A stretch of 64,000 bases of DNA. Origin: Thalassococcus halodurans. GTDB lineage: Bacteria > Pseudomonadota > Alphaproteobacteria > Rhodobacterales > Rhodobacteraceae. This document shows positions 18,374-27,635 of this stretch, piece after piece (positions within the stretch are counted from its first letter, which is position 1; every line of letters starts with the position of its first letter). The notes below the pieces were generated by a model, which made no database searches, was not told the origin of the DNA, and saw nothing but the letters and a program-made list of their open reading frames with translations. The position numbers and the translations under genes are program-made. Where the stretch lies: positions 186,001 through 250,000 of the forward strand of contig NZ_FNUZ01000004.1 of the NCBI RefSeq assembly GCF_900108225.1, written 5' to 3'.

Positions 18374-20263
18374 ATGAAGACTTCAATCGCGACCGTCTCG
18401 ATTTCCGGAAACCTTCGGGAAAAATTGCATGCCATTGCCAAGGCTGGCTTTGACGGCATCGAAATCTTTGAACAGGATTTCATCGCCGACGAAGGCACCC
18501 CGCGTGAAATCGGCCAGATGATCCGTGACCATGGGCTTGAGATTACCCTGTTCCAGCCGTTTCGCGATTTCGAAGGCCTGACAGGCGATCTTCGCCAGCG
18601 GGCCTTTGACCGCGCGAAGGCCAAGTTCGACACGATGGCGGAACTGGGCACAGATCGCATTCTGGTTTGTTCCACGGTGCACCCTGCCTCTGTTGGCGGG
18701 ATCGATCGTGCGGCGGATGATTTTGCAGAGCTGGGTGAAATCGCCAAGCCTTACGGCATTCAGGTCGGGTACGAGGCGCTGGCGTGGGGCCGTCACATCC
18801 ATGATCACCGCGATGCATGGGAAATCGTGCGACGTGCCGATCATCCGAACGTGGGCATCATTCTGGACAGCTTCCACACACTGTCCCGCAAGATTGATCC
18901 GAACTCGATCCGCAGCATTCCGTCGGACAAGATCGTCTTCGTGCAGTTGGCAGATGCGCCGCTGATCGACATGGATCTGCTCTATTGGTCGCGCCACTTC
19001 CGCAACATGCCGGGCGAGGGCGATCTGCCCGTGACCGATTTTATGCGTGCGGTGGCCGCCACCGGTTATGACGACTGGATCAGTCTTGAGATTTTCAACG
19101 ACCAGTTTCGCGGCGGACGCCCCGTCGGGCTGGCGCGGGATGGCTACCGATCGTTGATCGCCCTGATGGACGACGTGCGCCGGATCGAACCCGATATCGC
19201 CGCCACTGTGCCGGATATTCCGGCGCGTCTGACCGTTGATGGTGTGGCGTTTGTCGAATTCACCACGCGCGGGTCCGAGGCGGATGCTCTGGGCAAGTTG
19301 CTGTCCTCGATGGGCTTTACACACGTGGGCAACCACGTGTCGAAAAAGGTGGCGCTTTGGCAGCAGGGCGATATCCGGATCGTGCTGAACCAGGAAGAAA
19401 CCGGCTTTGCTGGGTCGGCCTATACGATGCACGGCACCTCGGTTTGTGACGTAGGTCTGCGCGTGTCCAATGCGACCGATACGACCATCCGTGCCAAAGC
19501 GTTGGGCGAGGACCTGTTCAGCCAGCCGGTCGGACCCGGTGAATTGGAAATCCCAGCAATCCGCAGTGTCGGTGGTAGCGTTCTGCATTTTATCGACGAA
19601 GCCAGCGGTCTGAGCGACGTTTGGGATGTGGAATTCCGGCCATCCGGGCAAGGGCCCGAGAATAAAGTGGGCCTGTCACGGATCGACCATGTGGCCGAGA
19701 CGATGAACTATGACGAAATGCTCAGCTGGTCGCTGTTCTACACCTCGATTTTCGACATGAAGCGCGCGCCGATGAATGACGTTATCGACCCCGACGGGTT
19801 GGTGCGCAGTCAGGCGATTGAGACGCCGGACGGACAGGTGCGTATCACGCTGAACGGCGCGGAAACGCACCGGACGCTGGCGGGCAGTTTCCTGGCCGAA
19901 AGTTTTGGTGGCGCGGTCCAGCATCTGGCGTTCCAGGCGGACGATATCTTTGCCACTGCCGAAGAAATGGCGGGCCTTGGATTTGAGCCGCTGCCGATGA
20001 CAGGGAACTACTACCGCGACCTGAAGGCGCGGTTCGCGATTGATGATGCGCAGTTGGAGAAACTGAAAGCCCATCACATCCTGTATGACGAAGACGCACA
20101 GGGCGGGTTCTATCAGTTCTATTCGAAACCTTTTGCGGGCGGCTTCTTTTTCGAGATCGTGCAACGCGTCGATCACTACGACGGATATGGCGCGCCGAAC
20201 GCGCCGTTCCGGATTGCGGCGCAGAAACGTCTGTTGCGGCCCAAAGGCATGCCCAAGGCATAA
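18374..20263 (+). CDS. quiC: Two-domain 3-dehydroshikimate dehydratase (TIM barrel plus HPPD-like)
   Basis: The ATG at 18374 follows AGAAGGA (18361-18367) and gives 629 residues. Residues 1 to about 275 are a TIM barrel of the 3-dehydroshikimate dehydratase type (KAGFDGIEIFEQDF, VGYEALAWGRHIHDH, GIILDSFHT, FVQLADAP). Residues about 290-629 form a double vicinal-oxygen-chelate region like 4-hydroxyphenylpyruvate dioxygenase (RIDHVAETM, FLAESFGGAVQHLAF, GGFFFEIVQR). This is the architecture of the QuiC1 fusion. The product, protocatechuate, would feed the pcaB/pcaD genes at 57-60 kb. Last gene of the tct operon. Confidence 0.88.
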   Translation: MKTSIATVSISGNLREKLHAIAKAGFDGIEIFEQDFIADEGTPREIGQMIRDHGLEITLFQPFRDFEGLTGDLRQRAFDRAKAKFDTMAELGTDRILVCSTVHPASVGGIDRAADDFAELGEIAKPYGIQVGYEALAWGRHIHDHRDAWEIVRRADHPNVGIILDSFHTLSRKIDPNSIRSIPSDKIVFVQLADAPLIDMDLLYWSRHFRNMPGEGDLPVTDFMRAVAATGYDDWISLEIFNDQFRGGRPVGLARDGYRSLIALMDDVRRIEPDIAATVPDIPARLTVDGVAFVEFTTRGSEADALGKLLSSMGFTHVGNHVSKKVALWQQGDIRIVLNQEETGFAGSAYTMHGTSVCDVGLRVSNATDTTIRAKALGEDLFSQPVGPGELEIPAIRSVGGSVLHFIDEASGLSDVWDVEFRPSGQGPENKVGLSRIDHVAETMNYDEMLSWSLFYTSIFDMKRAPMNDVIDPDGLVRSQAIETPDGQVRITLNGAETHRTLAGSFLAESFGGAVQHLAFQADDIFATAEEMAGLGFEPLPMTGNYYRDLKARFAIDDAQLEKLKAHHILYDEDAQGGFYQFYSKPFAGGFFFEIVQRVDHYDGYGAPNAPFRIAAQKRLLRPKGMPKA

Positions 20264-20278
20264 ATCCTTGCGTCGCGC

Positions 20279-21307
20279 CTAGATGTTTTCCGGTGTGAAA
20301 ATGTCAAAGCCCAACGCCACCCGTTGCGCCCCTGCGCCGGGGCCAAGGTCTTTGGACTTGATCATGGTGGCGATGGCCTCGCGGGCGAAGGCCTCCATCG
20401 GGTGGGCGATCAGCATGGTCAGCGTCCCGTCGGCCAATGCGCTGCGGGTGACATCGAACAACTCATAGCCGACTGCCACGAAATCATCGCGACGCGGATT
20501 GTCACGCAGGGCACCGATGGCCCCCGTGATCCCGCCACCCGAGATGAAAAGGCCGCACAGGTCAGGGTGATCGCGCAGCATCTGCTCAACGATATCGCGG
20601 GCTGCTGCGGCGGACTCGTAGGTCGCCTGAGGTTCCAGCAGGGTGAAGTTGGGATTGTATTCCCGCATATAGGACCGGAAGCCGCTTTCGTTCATTTCTT
20701 GATTGCGGAAGCGGTGGTTGCCCACAAGGATGCCGATCTTGCCGGGGTTGCGGACCATTTTGTCAAAGGCCCATGCGGCGGTGCGGCCGATCTTCCAGTT
20801 ATCAAGCCCGACAAAGCTGACATTCCCGCGCGCTGACAGGGGGCCGATCAGGGCCGCGACAGGCACGCCGTTGTCCAGAACCGTGTCGATGGCATTGGCG
20901 ACGATAGGATGCTGTGCCGCGACAACGGCAATCGATTCGCATCTTTCACCCAATGAGATGATCTGTTGGGCCACATTTTCAGGAGACAGGTTGCTGACGA
21001 ACTCAAGCGTCAGTTTGATCCTGCAATTTGGATGCATCTCAGCTGCGCTGCGAATCGCCTTCCCGAGTTCGTCGTAAAACGTCCTGCCGCTTTGCTGGAG
21101 CAGAACGCCCAGATGATAGGTTTTTCGTTGTGCCATAACGGATTGCGTCATGGCGCCAAGGCCATAGAAGCCAATTTCTTCAGCCGTTCTTAGCACCGAT
21201 TCCCGCGTCGATTCGCGCACATTTTCGGCGCCGTTGATGATTCTGTTCACTGTCGAAACCGAAACCCCAGCGGCTTCGGCGAGATCGGGAATGGTGGGGC
21301 GTTTCAT
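20279..21307 (-). CDS. LacI-family transcriptional repressor of the sugar cluster
   Basis: The 342-residue product opens with the LacI headpiece TIPDLAEAAGVSVSTVNRII and the hinge region, then a ribose-binding-protein-like sensor (HLGVLLQQSGRTFYDELGKA, IAVVAAQHP, FISGGGITGAIGAL). It is convergent with the quinate operon and divergent from the hydroxylase/ABC operon. A perfect LacI-type palindrome with central CG (TTAGCGCTAA, 21439-21448) lies just before that operon. It very likely represses the operon until the sugar or cyclitol substrate is bound. Confidence 0.92.
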   Translation of the reverse strand: MKRPTIPDLAEAAGVSVSTVNRIINGAENVRESTRESVLRTAEEIGFYGLGAMTQSVMAQRKTYHLGVLLQQSGRTFYDELGKAIRSAAEMHPNCRIKLTLEFVSNLSPENVAQQIISLGERCESIAVVAAQHPIVANAIDTVLDNGVPVAALIGPLSARGNVSFVGLDNWKIGRTAAWAFDKMVRNPGKIGILVGNHRFRNQEMNESGFRSYMREYNPNFTLLEPQATYESAAAARDIVEQMLRDHPDLCGLFISGGGITGAIGALRDNPRRDDFVAVGYELFDVTRSALADGTLTMLIAHPMEAFAREAIATMIKSKDLGPGAGAQRVALGFDIFTPENI

Positions 21308-21321
21308 TGTGCCTCTTTCGT

Positions 21322-21348
21322 ATCATTTTATCTCATTCAGGAAATGAT
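21322..21348. promoter_or_regulatory. Inverted repeat before the LacI gene
   Basis: ATCATTT at 21322-21328 is matched by AAATGAT at 21342-21348, just upstream of the LacI start on the minus strand. It lacks the central CG of a LacI operator, so it may be a promoter element or a site for another factor. Confidence 0.3.
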
Positions 21349-21438
21349 CTGACATGTTTTGAAACGAAATTGCAACGAAAAGTATCAGACTATTGATCGA
21401 AAATGTGTCGTTCTGGCAGAACCCAGGTCCAGCAAATC

Positions 21439-21448
21439 TTAGCGCTAA
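21439..21448. promoter_or_regulatory. LacI-family operator
   Basis: TTAGCGCTAA is a perfect ten-base palindrome with the central CG typical of LacI/GalR operators. The flank on one side extends to CTTAGCGCTAACA. It lies 35 bases before the hydroxylase gene and about 130 bases from the LacI start, in the divergent promoter region (21308-21482). Confidence 0.75.
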
Positions 21449-21482
21449 CAAGTGGCGCTTGATTGCGGATGGGAGGGAATGA

Positions 21483-22511
21483 ATGGACGATCTGCTTTAC
21501 GGCACACGCGACAAACGCGGCAATTGGGCCCCGAATGAACAAGCCAAGCCAGCACCTATCTGGCAGCGCCCGTTCAGTCTTCGGAAGGTTCTTGCCTGGG
21601 TGCCCGAGTACTTGTGGCCGTGGAATGCGTTCCATCTGGCGACAGCGATCATTTGGGTCACTCTGCTGATCCCGAGTTGGGAAAGCCTCGCGACGCTTTC
21701 CATCACGAATTACCTTTGGCTGTATGGCCTGAACGCGGCTGGACTGTTTGTCTTTCTGGGCAGCTTCGAGCTGATCTACTACGTCAAGCGCAAGCAGGGG
21801 AACCGGTTCAAGTACAACGGCAAGTTCCCGTCGGAAAACCCGTCAGACGTCTTCTGGTTCAAAAGCCAGAACATCGACAACTTCCTGCGGTCGTTTTTTA
21901 TCACCGTGCCGCTGTGGACGGTCGTCGAGATCGTGATGCTATGGGCCTATGCCAACAGCTGGGCGGTCTGGTTGCCGTGGACGACGCATTGGGTCTGGCT
22001 GACGGTGGTGATCCTTTTGGCACCGGCTGTGCATGAGATCTATTTCTTCTGTCTCCACCGCCTGATCCATACGCCTTTCTTGTACAAACACATCCATTCC
22101 GTTCACCACAACTCGATCAACCCGAGCCCATGGTCGTCGCTGTCGATGCACCCCGGTGAAGGCTTTCCTTACATGGCCGAGGCGTGGCTGCACCTGCTGA
22201 TCCCGTCCAACCCGATTTGCGCGTATTTCACGCTGCATGCGGCAGGCTTCGGGGCGATCAACGGGCACCTTGGCTTCGAGAAACTCGAACTGACCGAAGA
22301 CACCACTTTGGATAGCCACGCCTACGTTCACTACCTGCACCACAAGTACTTTGAGGTGAACTACGGCGGCGACGGTGTTGTGCCCCTCGATATGCTGTTC
22401 GGCACTTGGCACGACGGCTCGAAAGAGGCGGACGAGAAGATGAAGGCGCGTTTCCGCAAGAAAAAGGAAAAGCAGAATTCAAGAAAACCAACGGCAACGC
22501 CTGCGGAATAG
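21483..22511 (+). CDS. Membrane di-iron fatty acid hydroxylase/sterol desaturase-family oxygenase
   Basis: The 342-residue protein starts after GGGAGG. Hydrophobic segments lie at about residues 50-65, 80-100, 138-158 and 168-190. The histidine clusters of the family are complete: HRLIH (H192, H196), HSVHH (H205, H208, H209) and HYLHH (H283, H286, H287). The tail is Lys-rich and cytoplasmic. Such enzymes use O2 and electrons from a ferredoxin or cytochrome b5 to hydroxylate C-H bonds. It leads a sugar/cyclitol uptake and catabolism operon, with a Rieske ferredoxin five genes on, so hydroxylation of an O-methyl group (oxidative demethylation) is plausible. It is not a housekeeping lipid enzyme by context. 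Confidence 0.85.
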   Translation: MDDLLYGTRDKRGNWAPNEQAKPAPIWQRPFSLRKVLAWVPEYLWPWNAFHLATAIIWVTLLIPSWESLATLSITNYLWLYGLNAAGLFVFLGSFELIYYVKRKQGNRFKYNGKFPSENPSDVFWFKSQNIDNFLRSFFITVPLWTVVEIVMLWAYANSWAVWLPWTTHWVWLTVVILLAPAVHEIYFFCLHRLIHTPFLYKHIHSVHHNSINPSPWSSLSMHPGEGFPYMAEAWLHLLIPSNPICAYFTLHAAGFGAINGHLGFEKLELTEDTTLDSHAYVHYLHHKYFEVNYGGDGVVPLDMLFGTWHDGSKEADEKMKARFRKKKEKQNSRKPTATPAE

Positions 22512-22612
22512 GTCGACTGACCTGAAGAGCTGCGCGTCACAGCGCAAAACGGCCCCACGGCCATAACCAATGTCACCCGTAAGAGGAACGGGACCACTAG
22601 GGAGGATATGAC

Positions 22613-23566
22613 ATGAAACTGAAGGCAATCATCACGGCGGCGGCGACCGCCACGCTGATGGCAACGGGCGCATATGCGCAGGACATCGCGGTTATCGCGG
22701 GCTCTGTCGAAGATGCGTTCATGGACAAGATCAAAAAAGGTGTCGATGACGCGACACACATGGTCGAAGCCAACGGCGGTACAGTTCAGTACCTGCGTAC
22801 ACAGAACTACGAAAACTTCGGTCCCGATCTGGTGACACTGATCAACCAAGCGGTTGCGCAGGGCGTAGACGGCATCGCGATCCCCGTCTGGGTTCCGGAC
22901 GCACAGATCCCCGCACTGCAGGCCGCAGGCGAGCAGGGCATCAAGATCATGCAGTACAACTCGGGTCTGCCGGTCAAAGCTGACATCAACGCGATCAACT
23001 ACTTCGGTTCTGACGAATACGAAGCGGGCTTCGGCGGTGGTAAGTACCTTGCTGAAAAAGGCGCGAAGCACATCCTTTGCCACATCCAGGTTCCGGGCGC
23101 GATCAACCTTGAAGAGCGTTGCCGCGGTGTAACCGACGGTGCTGCAGAAGCAGGCGCGAAAGTGACTGTTCTGAACACACCTGCGAACCTTGACGGTGAC
23201 GTCACAGGTACAGCGGAGGCGCTGAAAGCGGAATTCATCGGCGACAGCTCGATCGACGCGATGGTATCCTGCGCGGACTTCGGTGCGGCCGCTGGTGCAA
23301 ACGCGGTTGAGCAGACCGGTCTGGACATCATGGTTTCCGCCTTTGACTTCTCGCCCGCATCGCTTGAGCGTATCTCGGCCGGTACCCAGACAATGGCTAT
23401 CGACCAGCAGCCTTATCTCCAGGGCTTCCTTGCAACGTCCATGCTGTTCGCCAACCTGAAGTTTGGCACAGAGATTTCGACAGATCCGGTTCTGACCGGT
23501 CCGGCGATCATCGACGCATCGAACGTTGACGCTGTCAAAGCAGGCGCAGCACTCGGCGCACGCTAA
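22613..23566 (+). CDS. Sugar ABC transporter periplasmic binding protein (ribose type)
   Basis: The 317-residue protein has a signal peptide ending GAYAQD near residue 24. It follows GGGAGG with good spacing. The chain belongs to the ribose/galactose/inositol-binding group: AVIAGSVEDAFMDKIKKG, INQAVAQGVDGIAIPVW and VSAFDFSPASLERISAGT. The mature protein would capture the substrate for the permease and ATPase encoded next. Its ligand is unknown; family precedents with the same partners include myo-inositol, rhizopine and fructose. The gap before it (22512-22612) shows no operator. Confidence 0.92.
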   Translation: MKLKAIITAAATATLMATGAYAQDIAVIAGSVEDAFMDKIKKGVDDATHMVEANGGTVQYLRTQNYENFGPDLVTLINQAVAQGVDGIAIPVWVPDAQIPALQAAGEQGIKIMQYNSGLPVKADINAINYFGSDEYEAGFGGGKYLAEKGAKHILCHIQVPGAINLEERCRGVTDGAAEAGAKVTVLNTPANLDGDVTGTAEALKAEFIGDSSIDAMVSCADFGAAAGANAVEQTGLDIMVSAFDFSPASLERISAGTQTMAIDQQPYLQGFLATSMLFANLKFGTEISTDPVLTGPAIIDASNVDAVKAGAALGAR

Positions 23567-23665
23567 TCAGCACATTCGCCCGGCTGGCCCATGCTGGCCG
23601 GGCAACTCATTGCGCCCGTAACATCGGACATGCGCAAAAGGCAAAAGTTCACCTTGGGGAATAAA

Positions 23666-24745
23666 ATGGCGGACACACAATCAACAAAGAACGAGTCTTC
23701 AGAAGGAGGGTTTTCACTCCTCAGCTTGTTCAGACGCCCAGAAGCGGGCGCGGCAGCCGGTTTCGTACTGATCTTTCTTTTCTTCAGCTTCTTCGGTTGG
23801 GATAAGAACTTTCTGACACCGCTCGGCGCATCGACCTGGCTCAATTTCGCCTCCAAGGTGGGTATTATCGCTATTCCGATCGGATTTCTGATGATCGCGG
23901 GCGAGCTGGATATTTCGGTCGGGGCGGTTATCCCTGCCGGTGGTATCGTGCTGGCCATGGCGGTCGAGATCTTCGGTTTCAATTTCTGGGTCGCAGTCCT
24001 GTTCAGCTTTGCTGTCGCTGCCGCCATCGGCTGGATAAACGGGATGCTGGTGACCCGCACGCAGGTGCCGTCGCTGATCGTAACGCTTGCCACACTCTTC
24101 GTTGTGGCCGGTCTGAACGCTTATGTCTCCAAGCAAATCGCGGGCACCACACAGCATAGCCTGCCTGATGTGGGTGCCATCTCTGAATTCCTGATGGGCG
24201 ATTATCATTCGCTGGTGATCGGTGAGGGCGAAAGCGCGTTCACAATCTTCCGCAGCCTGCAAAGCTCGTTCTTTATCTGGATCGTTGTGGCGGTCATGTG
24301 CTTCTACATCCTGCACGTTTCCCCTTGGGGCAACTGGATCTTCGCTATGGGCGGTGATCAGGAAAGCGCTCGCAACGCAGGTATCCCGACCAACCGTCTG
24401 AAGATTGCGCTGTTTATGCTGTCTGCCATGGCCGCCGCACTGGTCGGCATGACCGAAGCGGTTCTGGCGAACACGGCAAGTACGACAACCCAGTTCGGCA
24501 TGATCTTTAACACCATCATCTGTGTGGTTGTTGGCGGCGTGCTTCTGACCGGTGGTTTCGGGACAGTGACAGGGGTTGTGTTCGGCACGCTGACATTCGG
24601 CATCGTGTTCCAGGGCATCAACTTCACCACCTTCGACAAAGACCTGAACATGCTGTTCATCGGCGCGCTTCTTCTGATCGCGGTTCTGATGAATGACACC
24701 TTCCGTAATCTCGCGACCAGTGCGTCGACGTCCAAGAAGAAGTGA
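23666..24745 (+). CDS. Sugar ABC transporter permease (RbsC/FrcC type)
   Basis: A longer frame begins at 23591, but GGGGA at 23656-23660 points to the ATG at 23666, giving 359 residues. About ten hydrophobic segments are visible. IAGELDISVGAVIPAGG near residue 78 and the GGDQESARNAGIPTNRLK loop near 230 are the family's signature substrate-path and ATPase-contact regions. One gene encodes the permease, which probably works as a homodimer in the inner membrane. Confidence 0.92.
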   Translation: MADTQSTKNESSEGGFSLLSLFRRPEAGAAAGFVLIFLFFSFFGWDKNFLTPLGASTWLNFASKVGIIAIPIGFLMIAGELDISVGAVIPAGGIVLAMAVEIFGFNFWVAVLFSFAVAAAIGWINGMLVTRTQVPSLIVTLATLFVVAGLNAYVSKQIAGTTQHSLPDVGAISEFLMGDYHSLVIGEGESAFTIFRSLQSSFFIWIVVAVMCFYILHVSPWGNWIFAMGGDQESARNAGIPTNRLKIALFMLSAMAAALVGMTEAVLANTASTTTQFGMIFNTIICVVVGGVLLTGGFGTVTGVVFGTLTFGIVFQGINFTTFDKDLNMLFIGALLLIAVLMNDTFRNLATSASTSKKK

Positions 24746-24755
24746 GGTCTTAACG

Positions 24756-25550
24756 ATGTCTGATAAAGCTCCTGTATTGGAAATGCGCAACGTCGACAAA
24801 AGCTTTGGCCCGATCGACGTTCTCCACGAAATCTCGCTCAAGGTGCACGAAGGCGAAGTTCTTTGTCTGCTGGGCGACAACGGTGCCGGCAAGTCCACGC
24901 TGATCAAAACGCTGTCGGGTGTGCATCAGCCGACCCGTGGCCAGATGATGATGGACGGCCAAGAGGTCCGCTTCCCGCGTCCGCGCGATGCGCAGGAAAT
25001 GGGGATCGCGACTGTGCACCAGTTCGGCGGGACCTATCCGCTGATGTCGGTGGGCCGGAACTTTTTTGCCGGTGCGGAACCGACCAAAGGCTTTGGCCCG
25101 TTCAAGGTGTTTGATCGCCAGAAGGCCAACCAGATCGCGGTCGAGGAAGTCCAGAAGATGGGCATCACCCGCATCACCGATGGCGACCGTTTGGTTGGTG
25201 GCCTGTCGGGTGGTGAGCGTCAGTCGCTGGCGATTGCCCGCGCGGTGTATTTCGGTGCCCGCGTTCTGATTTTGGACGAACCGACAGCGGCCCTTGGCGT
25301 GAAACAGGCAGCCCACGTTCTGCGGATCGTGAACGAAGCCAAACGTCGTGGTCTGGCGGTGATCTTCATCACCCACCAGGTCATGCATGCGATGGCCGTT
25401 GGCGACCACTTCGCGGTTCTGATCCGCGGCGCGATCGCGGCGGACTTCCGCAAAGGCGAAAAGAGCCGAGAAGAAATCGCCGACCTGATGGCGGGCGGTG
25501 AATCCATGGCAGATCTGGAAGCCAATATCGACGGAATGGCCGACGCGTAA
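24756..25550 (+). CDS. Sugar ABC transporter ATPase, single-domain (FrcA type)
   Basis: The ATG at 24756, with GAGG at 24744-24747, gives 264 residues. Walker A is GDNGAGKST (residues 40-48), the signature is LSGGERQ, Walker B runs into DEPTAALG, and the switch His is in FITHQ. There is only one nucleotide-binding domain, unlike the tandem RbsA/MglA ATPases usually paired with ribose-type permeases, so two copies must pair. This half-size form is known from the fructose importer FrcBCA and related rhizobial and Roseobacter systems. Confidence 0.92.
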   Translation: MSDKAPVLEMRNVDKSFGPIDVLHEISLKVHEGEVLCLLGDNGAGKSTLIKTLSGVHQPTRGQMMMDGQEVRFPRPRDAQEMGIATVHQFGGTYPLMSVGRNFFAGAEPTKGFGPFKVFDRQKANQIAVEEVQKMGITRITDGDRLVGGLSGGERQSLAIARAVYFGARVLILDEPTAALGVKQAAHVLRIVNEAKRRGLAVIFITHQVMHAMAVGDHFAVLIRGAIAADFRKGEKSREEIADLMAGGESMADLEANIDGMADA

Positions 25551-25664
25551 TCGCGCGTCGACCACTAGGACAAACCACCTGAATGGGCTGACTTCCCATT
25601 CTTCCCCCCTGACGGCCTGGCGCTTCGCCGGGTCGTCGCATCACTCTTTAGGTCAGATAGAAAC

Positions 25665-26669
25665 ATGACAACACGACTTGCTATCATTGGGGCTGGCTTG
25701 ATGGGCGAAGATCACGCCCGAATTTTCGCTCAGGAAGTGCCCGGTGCGACACTTCAGGTGATCTGTGATCCCGACAACAACCGCGCGGCTGCGGTTGCAG
25801 ACAAATTTTCGGCGGCGGATGTGGCGACAGATGCCGCAGCGACCATCGCACGGCCAGATGTTGACGCTGTTGTCATCGCAAGCCCCGACTTCACCCACGC
25901 GGACCTGACACGACAGTGCATCGACGCGGGCAAACGTGTGCTGTGCGAAAAGCCGTTGTCGCAGAAATCGTCCGAATGCCTTGAGGTCATGCAGGCCGAA
26001 GTTCTTCTGAACGCGCGCCACGTGATGCTGGGCTTTATGCGTCGCTATGATCAATCCTACATAGACATGCGCGCGGCATTGACCGGCGGCAAACTGGGTC
26101 GTGCGTTGATGATGCACAACTTCCACCGCAACGTGGAAACGCCTGCGTCGGACTTTACCGGTGCAATGGCAATTACCAACTCGGCCCCGCATGAATTCGA
26201 CGTTGTGCGACATGTCATGGGTGTTGAATACACCTCGATCACAGCGCATCAGCCGCGCCGGTCGGACAGCCGCGTGGCACCCGTTGTGATGGTGCTGGAA
26301 ACCTCTGATGACCAGCTTGTCATGATCGAGATCAACAACAACGCGGCCTATGGCTATGACGTGCGTGCCGAACTGGTGGGCGAAGCCGGTTCCATCGCGA
26401 TCAACAACGTGGCCTACACGCGCACCGACAGCCGTTTCACCTCCAGCACGCCTTATGATGCGGACTGGCGCAGCCGTTACGCGGACGCCTATCGCCGTCA
26501 GAACCGTGAATTCATCCGCTTTGTCGAAACCGGCGAATTCCCAGGCATCGCGTCGGATGCGTGGGATGGTTACTGCGCCGCAGTTGTCGCCGAAGCGGGC
26601 GTGCGCGCGCTGGAAAGCGGCCAGACAAGCCCTGTTTCCCTGATCGAAAAGCCGGAGTTGTACGCATGA
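25665..26669 (+). CDS. Gfo/Idh/MocA-family dehydrogenase, first copy
   Basis: The 334-residue NAD(P)-dependent oxidoreductase has the Rossmann start LAIIGAGLMGEDHARIF and the family motif CEKPLSQ (residues about 94-100), whose Lys is catalytic. HEFDVVRHVMG near residue 176 supplies the active-site Asp and His. Members oxidise a secondary hydroxyl of cyclitols or sugars; inositol 2-dehydrogenase and MocA are models. It overlaps the next gene by four bases (ATGA). The 114-base gap before it holds a weak AATGGG/CCCATT hairpin (25582-25600) that might tune expression. Confidence 0.92.
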   Translation: MTTRLAIIGAGLMGEDHARIFAQEVPGATLQVICDPDNNRAAAVADKFSAADVATDAAATIARPDVDAVVIASPDFTHADLTRQCIDAGKRVLCEKPLSQKSSECLEVMQAEVLLNARHVMLGFMRRYDQSYIDMRAALTGGKLGRALMMHNFHRNVETPASDFTGAMAITNSAPHEFDVVRHVMGVEYTSITAHQPRRSDSRVAPVVMVLETSDDQLVMIEINNNAAYGYDVRAELVGEAGSIAINNVAYTRTDSRFTSSTPYDADWRSRYADAYRRQNREFIRFVETGEFPGIASDAWDGYCAAVVAEAGVRALESGQTSPVSLIEKPELYA

Positions 26670-27625
26670 AGCTTGGTTTCGTTTCCGACAGCCTTGGTGG
26701 CATGAGCCTTGATCACCTGCTTGATAGCGCGGTGCGCATGGGTGTTTCGGGTATTGAGGTGAATACCTGTGGCTGGTCCACAGCGCCGCATTTCGATCTG
26801 CAAACGATGTTGAAAGACGCCAGCGCGCGGAAAGAGTTTCTGAACGCTTTCGGCGAACGCGCGCTTGAGGTGATCAGCCTGAACGCCAACGGCAACCCGT
26901 TGCATCCCACCGACCCCAAGCAAGGCAGCGACCTAAAGGATACAATCCGCGTTGCCGGTGAGATGGGTATCAAGACCGTGTGCACCATGTCCGGCCTGCC
27001 TGCGGGCAATGCCAATGACACGATGCCCAACTGGGTTGTGTCCAGCTGGCCGCCGGAAACTCAGGCGATCCTGAACTACCAGTGGAACGATGTTCTGATC
27101 CCGTTCTGGCAAGAGATCGTTGAACTGGCAAAAGAATGCGGTGTCGAGCGCATCGCGTTGGAATTGCACGGTAACCAGTGTGTTTATAACGTACCCTCCC
27201 TCCTGAAACTGCGCGACGCGGTCGGGCCCGTGGTTGGGGCCAACCTCGACCCGTCGCACCTTTTCTGGATGGGCGCCGATCCTTTGGCTGCGGCCGAGGC
27301 GTTGGGCGATGCGATCTATCACGTGCATGCCAAAGACACGATGCTGAACGCCCCTGTCCAGGCCACGACCGGTCTGCTGGAAAACGGATCCCTGATGGAT
27401 ATTCCGGCGCGCAGCTGGTCCTACATCACGCTTGGCTTCGGCCACGGCGAAGAATGGTGGCGCCAGTTCTGCTACCGCCTGAAAATGGCCGGCTACGACG
27501 GCTGGCTGTCTATCGAACACGAAGACGTTCTGTTGAACTCTTTGGAAGGGTTGGAGAAATCCGTGACCCTTCTGCAGGGCGTGATGCCAAGCGCGCCCGC
27601 TGACTTCAAACCCCAAGACATCTGA
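26666..27625 (+). CDS. TIM-barrel sugar isomerase/epimerase-family protein, first copy
   Basis: The gene starts at the ATG overlapping the previous stop and encodes 319 residues. Metal-site strands are visible at RIALELHGNQ near residue 170, GANLDPSHLFWMG near 193, YHVHAKDTM near 219 and GWLSIEHEDVLL near 280. The family includes inosose dehydratase (IolE/MocC), xylose isomerase and 3-keto-sugar-acting enzymes. Following a Gfo/Idh dehydrogenase, it probably isomerises or dehydrates the keto product. Confidence 0.9.
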   Translation: MKLGFVSDSLGGMSLDHLLDSAVRMGVSGIEVNTCGWSTAPHFDLQTMLKDASARKEFLNAFGERALEVISLNANGNPLHPTDPKQGSDLKDTIRVAGEMGIKTVCTMSGLPAGNANDTMPNWVVSSWPPETQAILNYQWNDVLIPFWQEIVELAKECGVERIALELHGNQCVYNVPSLLKLRDAVGPVVGANLDPSHLFWMGADPLAAAEALGDAIYHVHAKDTMLNAPVQATTGLLENGSLMDIPARSWSYITLGFGHGEEWWRQFCYRLKMAGYDGWLSIEHEDVLLNSLEGLEKSVTLLQGVMPSAPADFKPQDI

Positions 27626-27635
27626 GGAAAGACCA

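Noticed and set aside
23714-24907. 397-codon minus-strand frame opposite the permease gene
   Set aside because: Hydrophilic, low-complexity translation typical of the complement of a membrane-protein gene.
25582-25600. AATGGG/CCCATT hairpin between the ATPase and first Gfo/Idh gene
   Set aside because: Only six base pairs, so it is mentioned with the gene but not called as a terminator.
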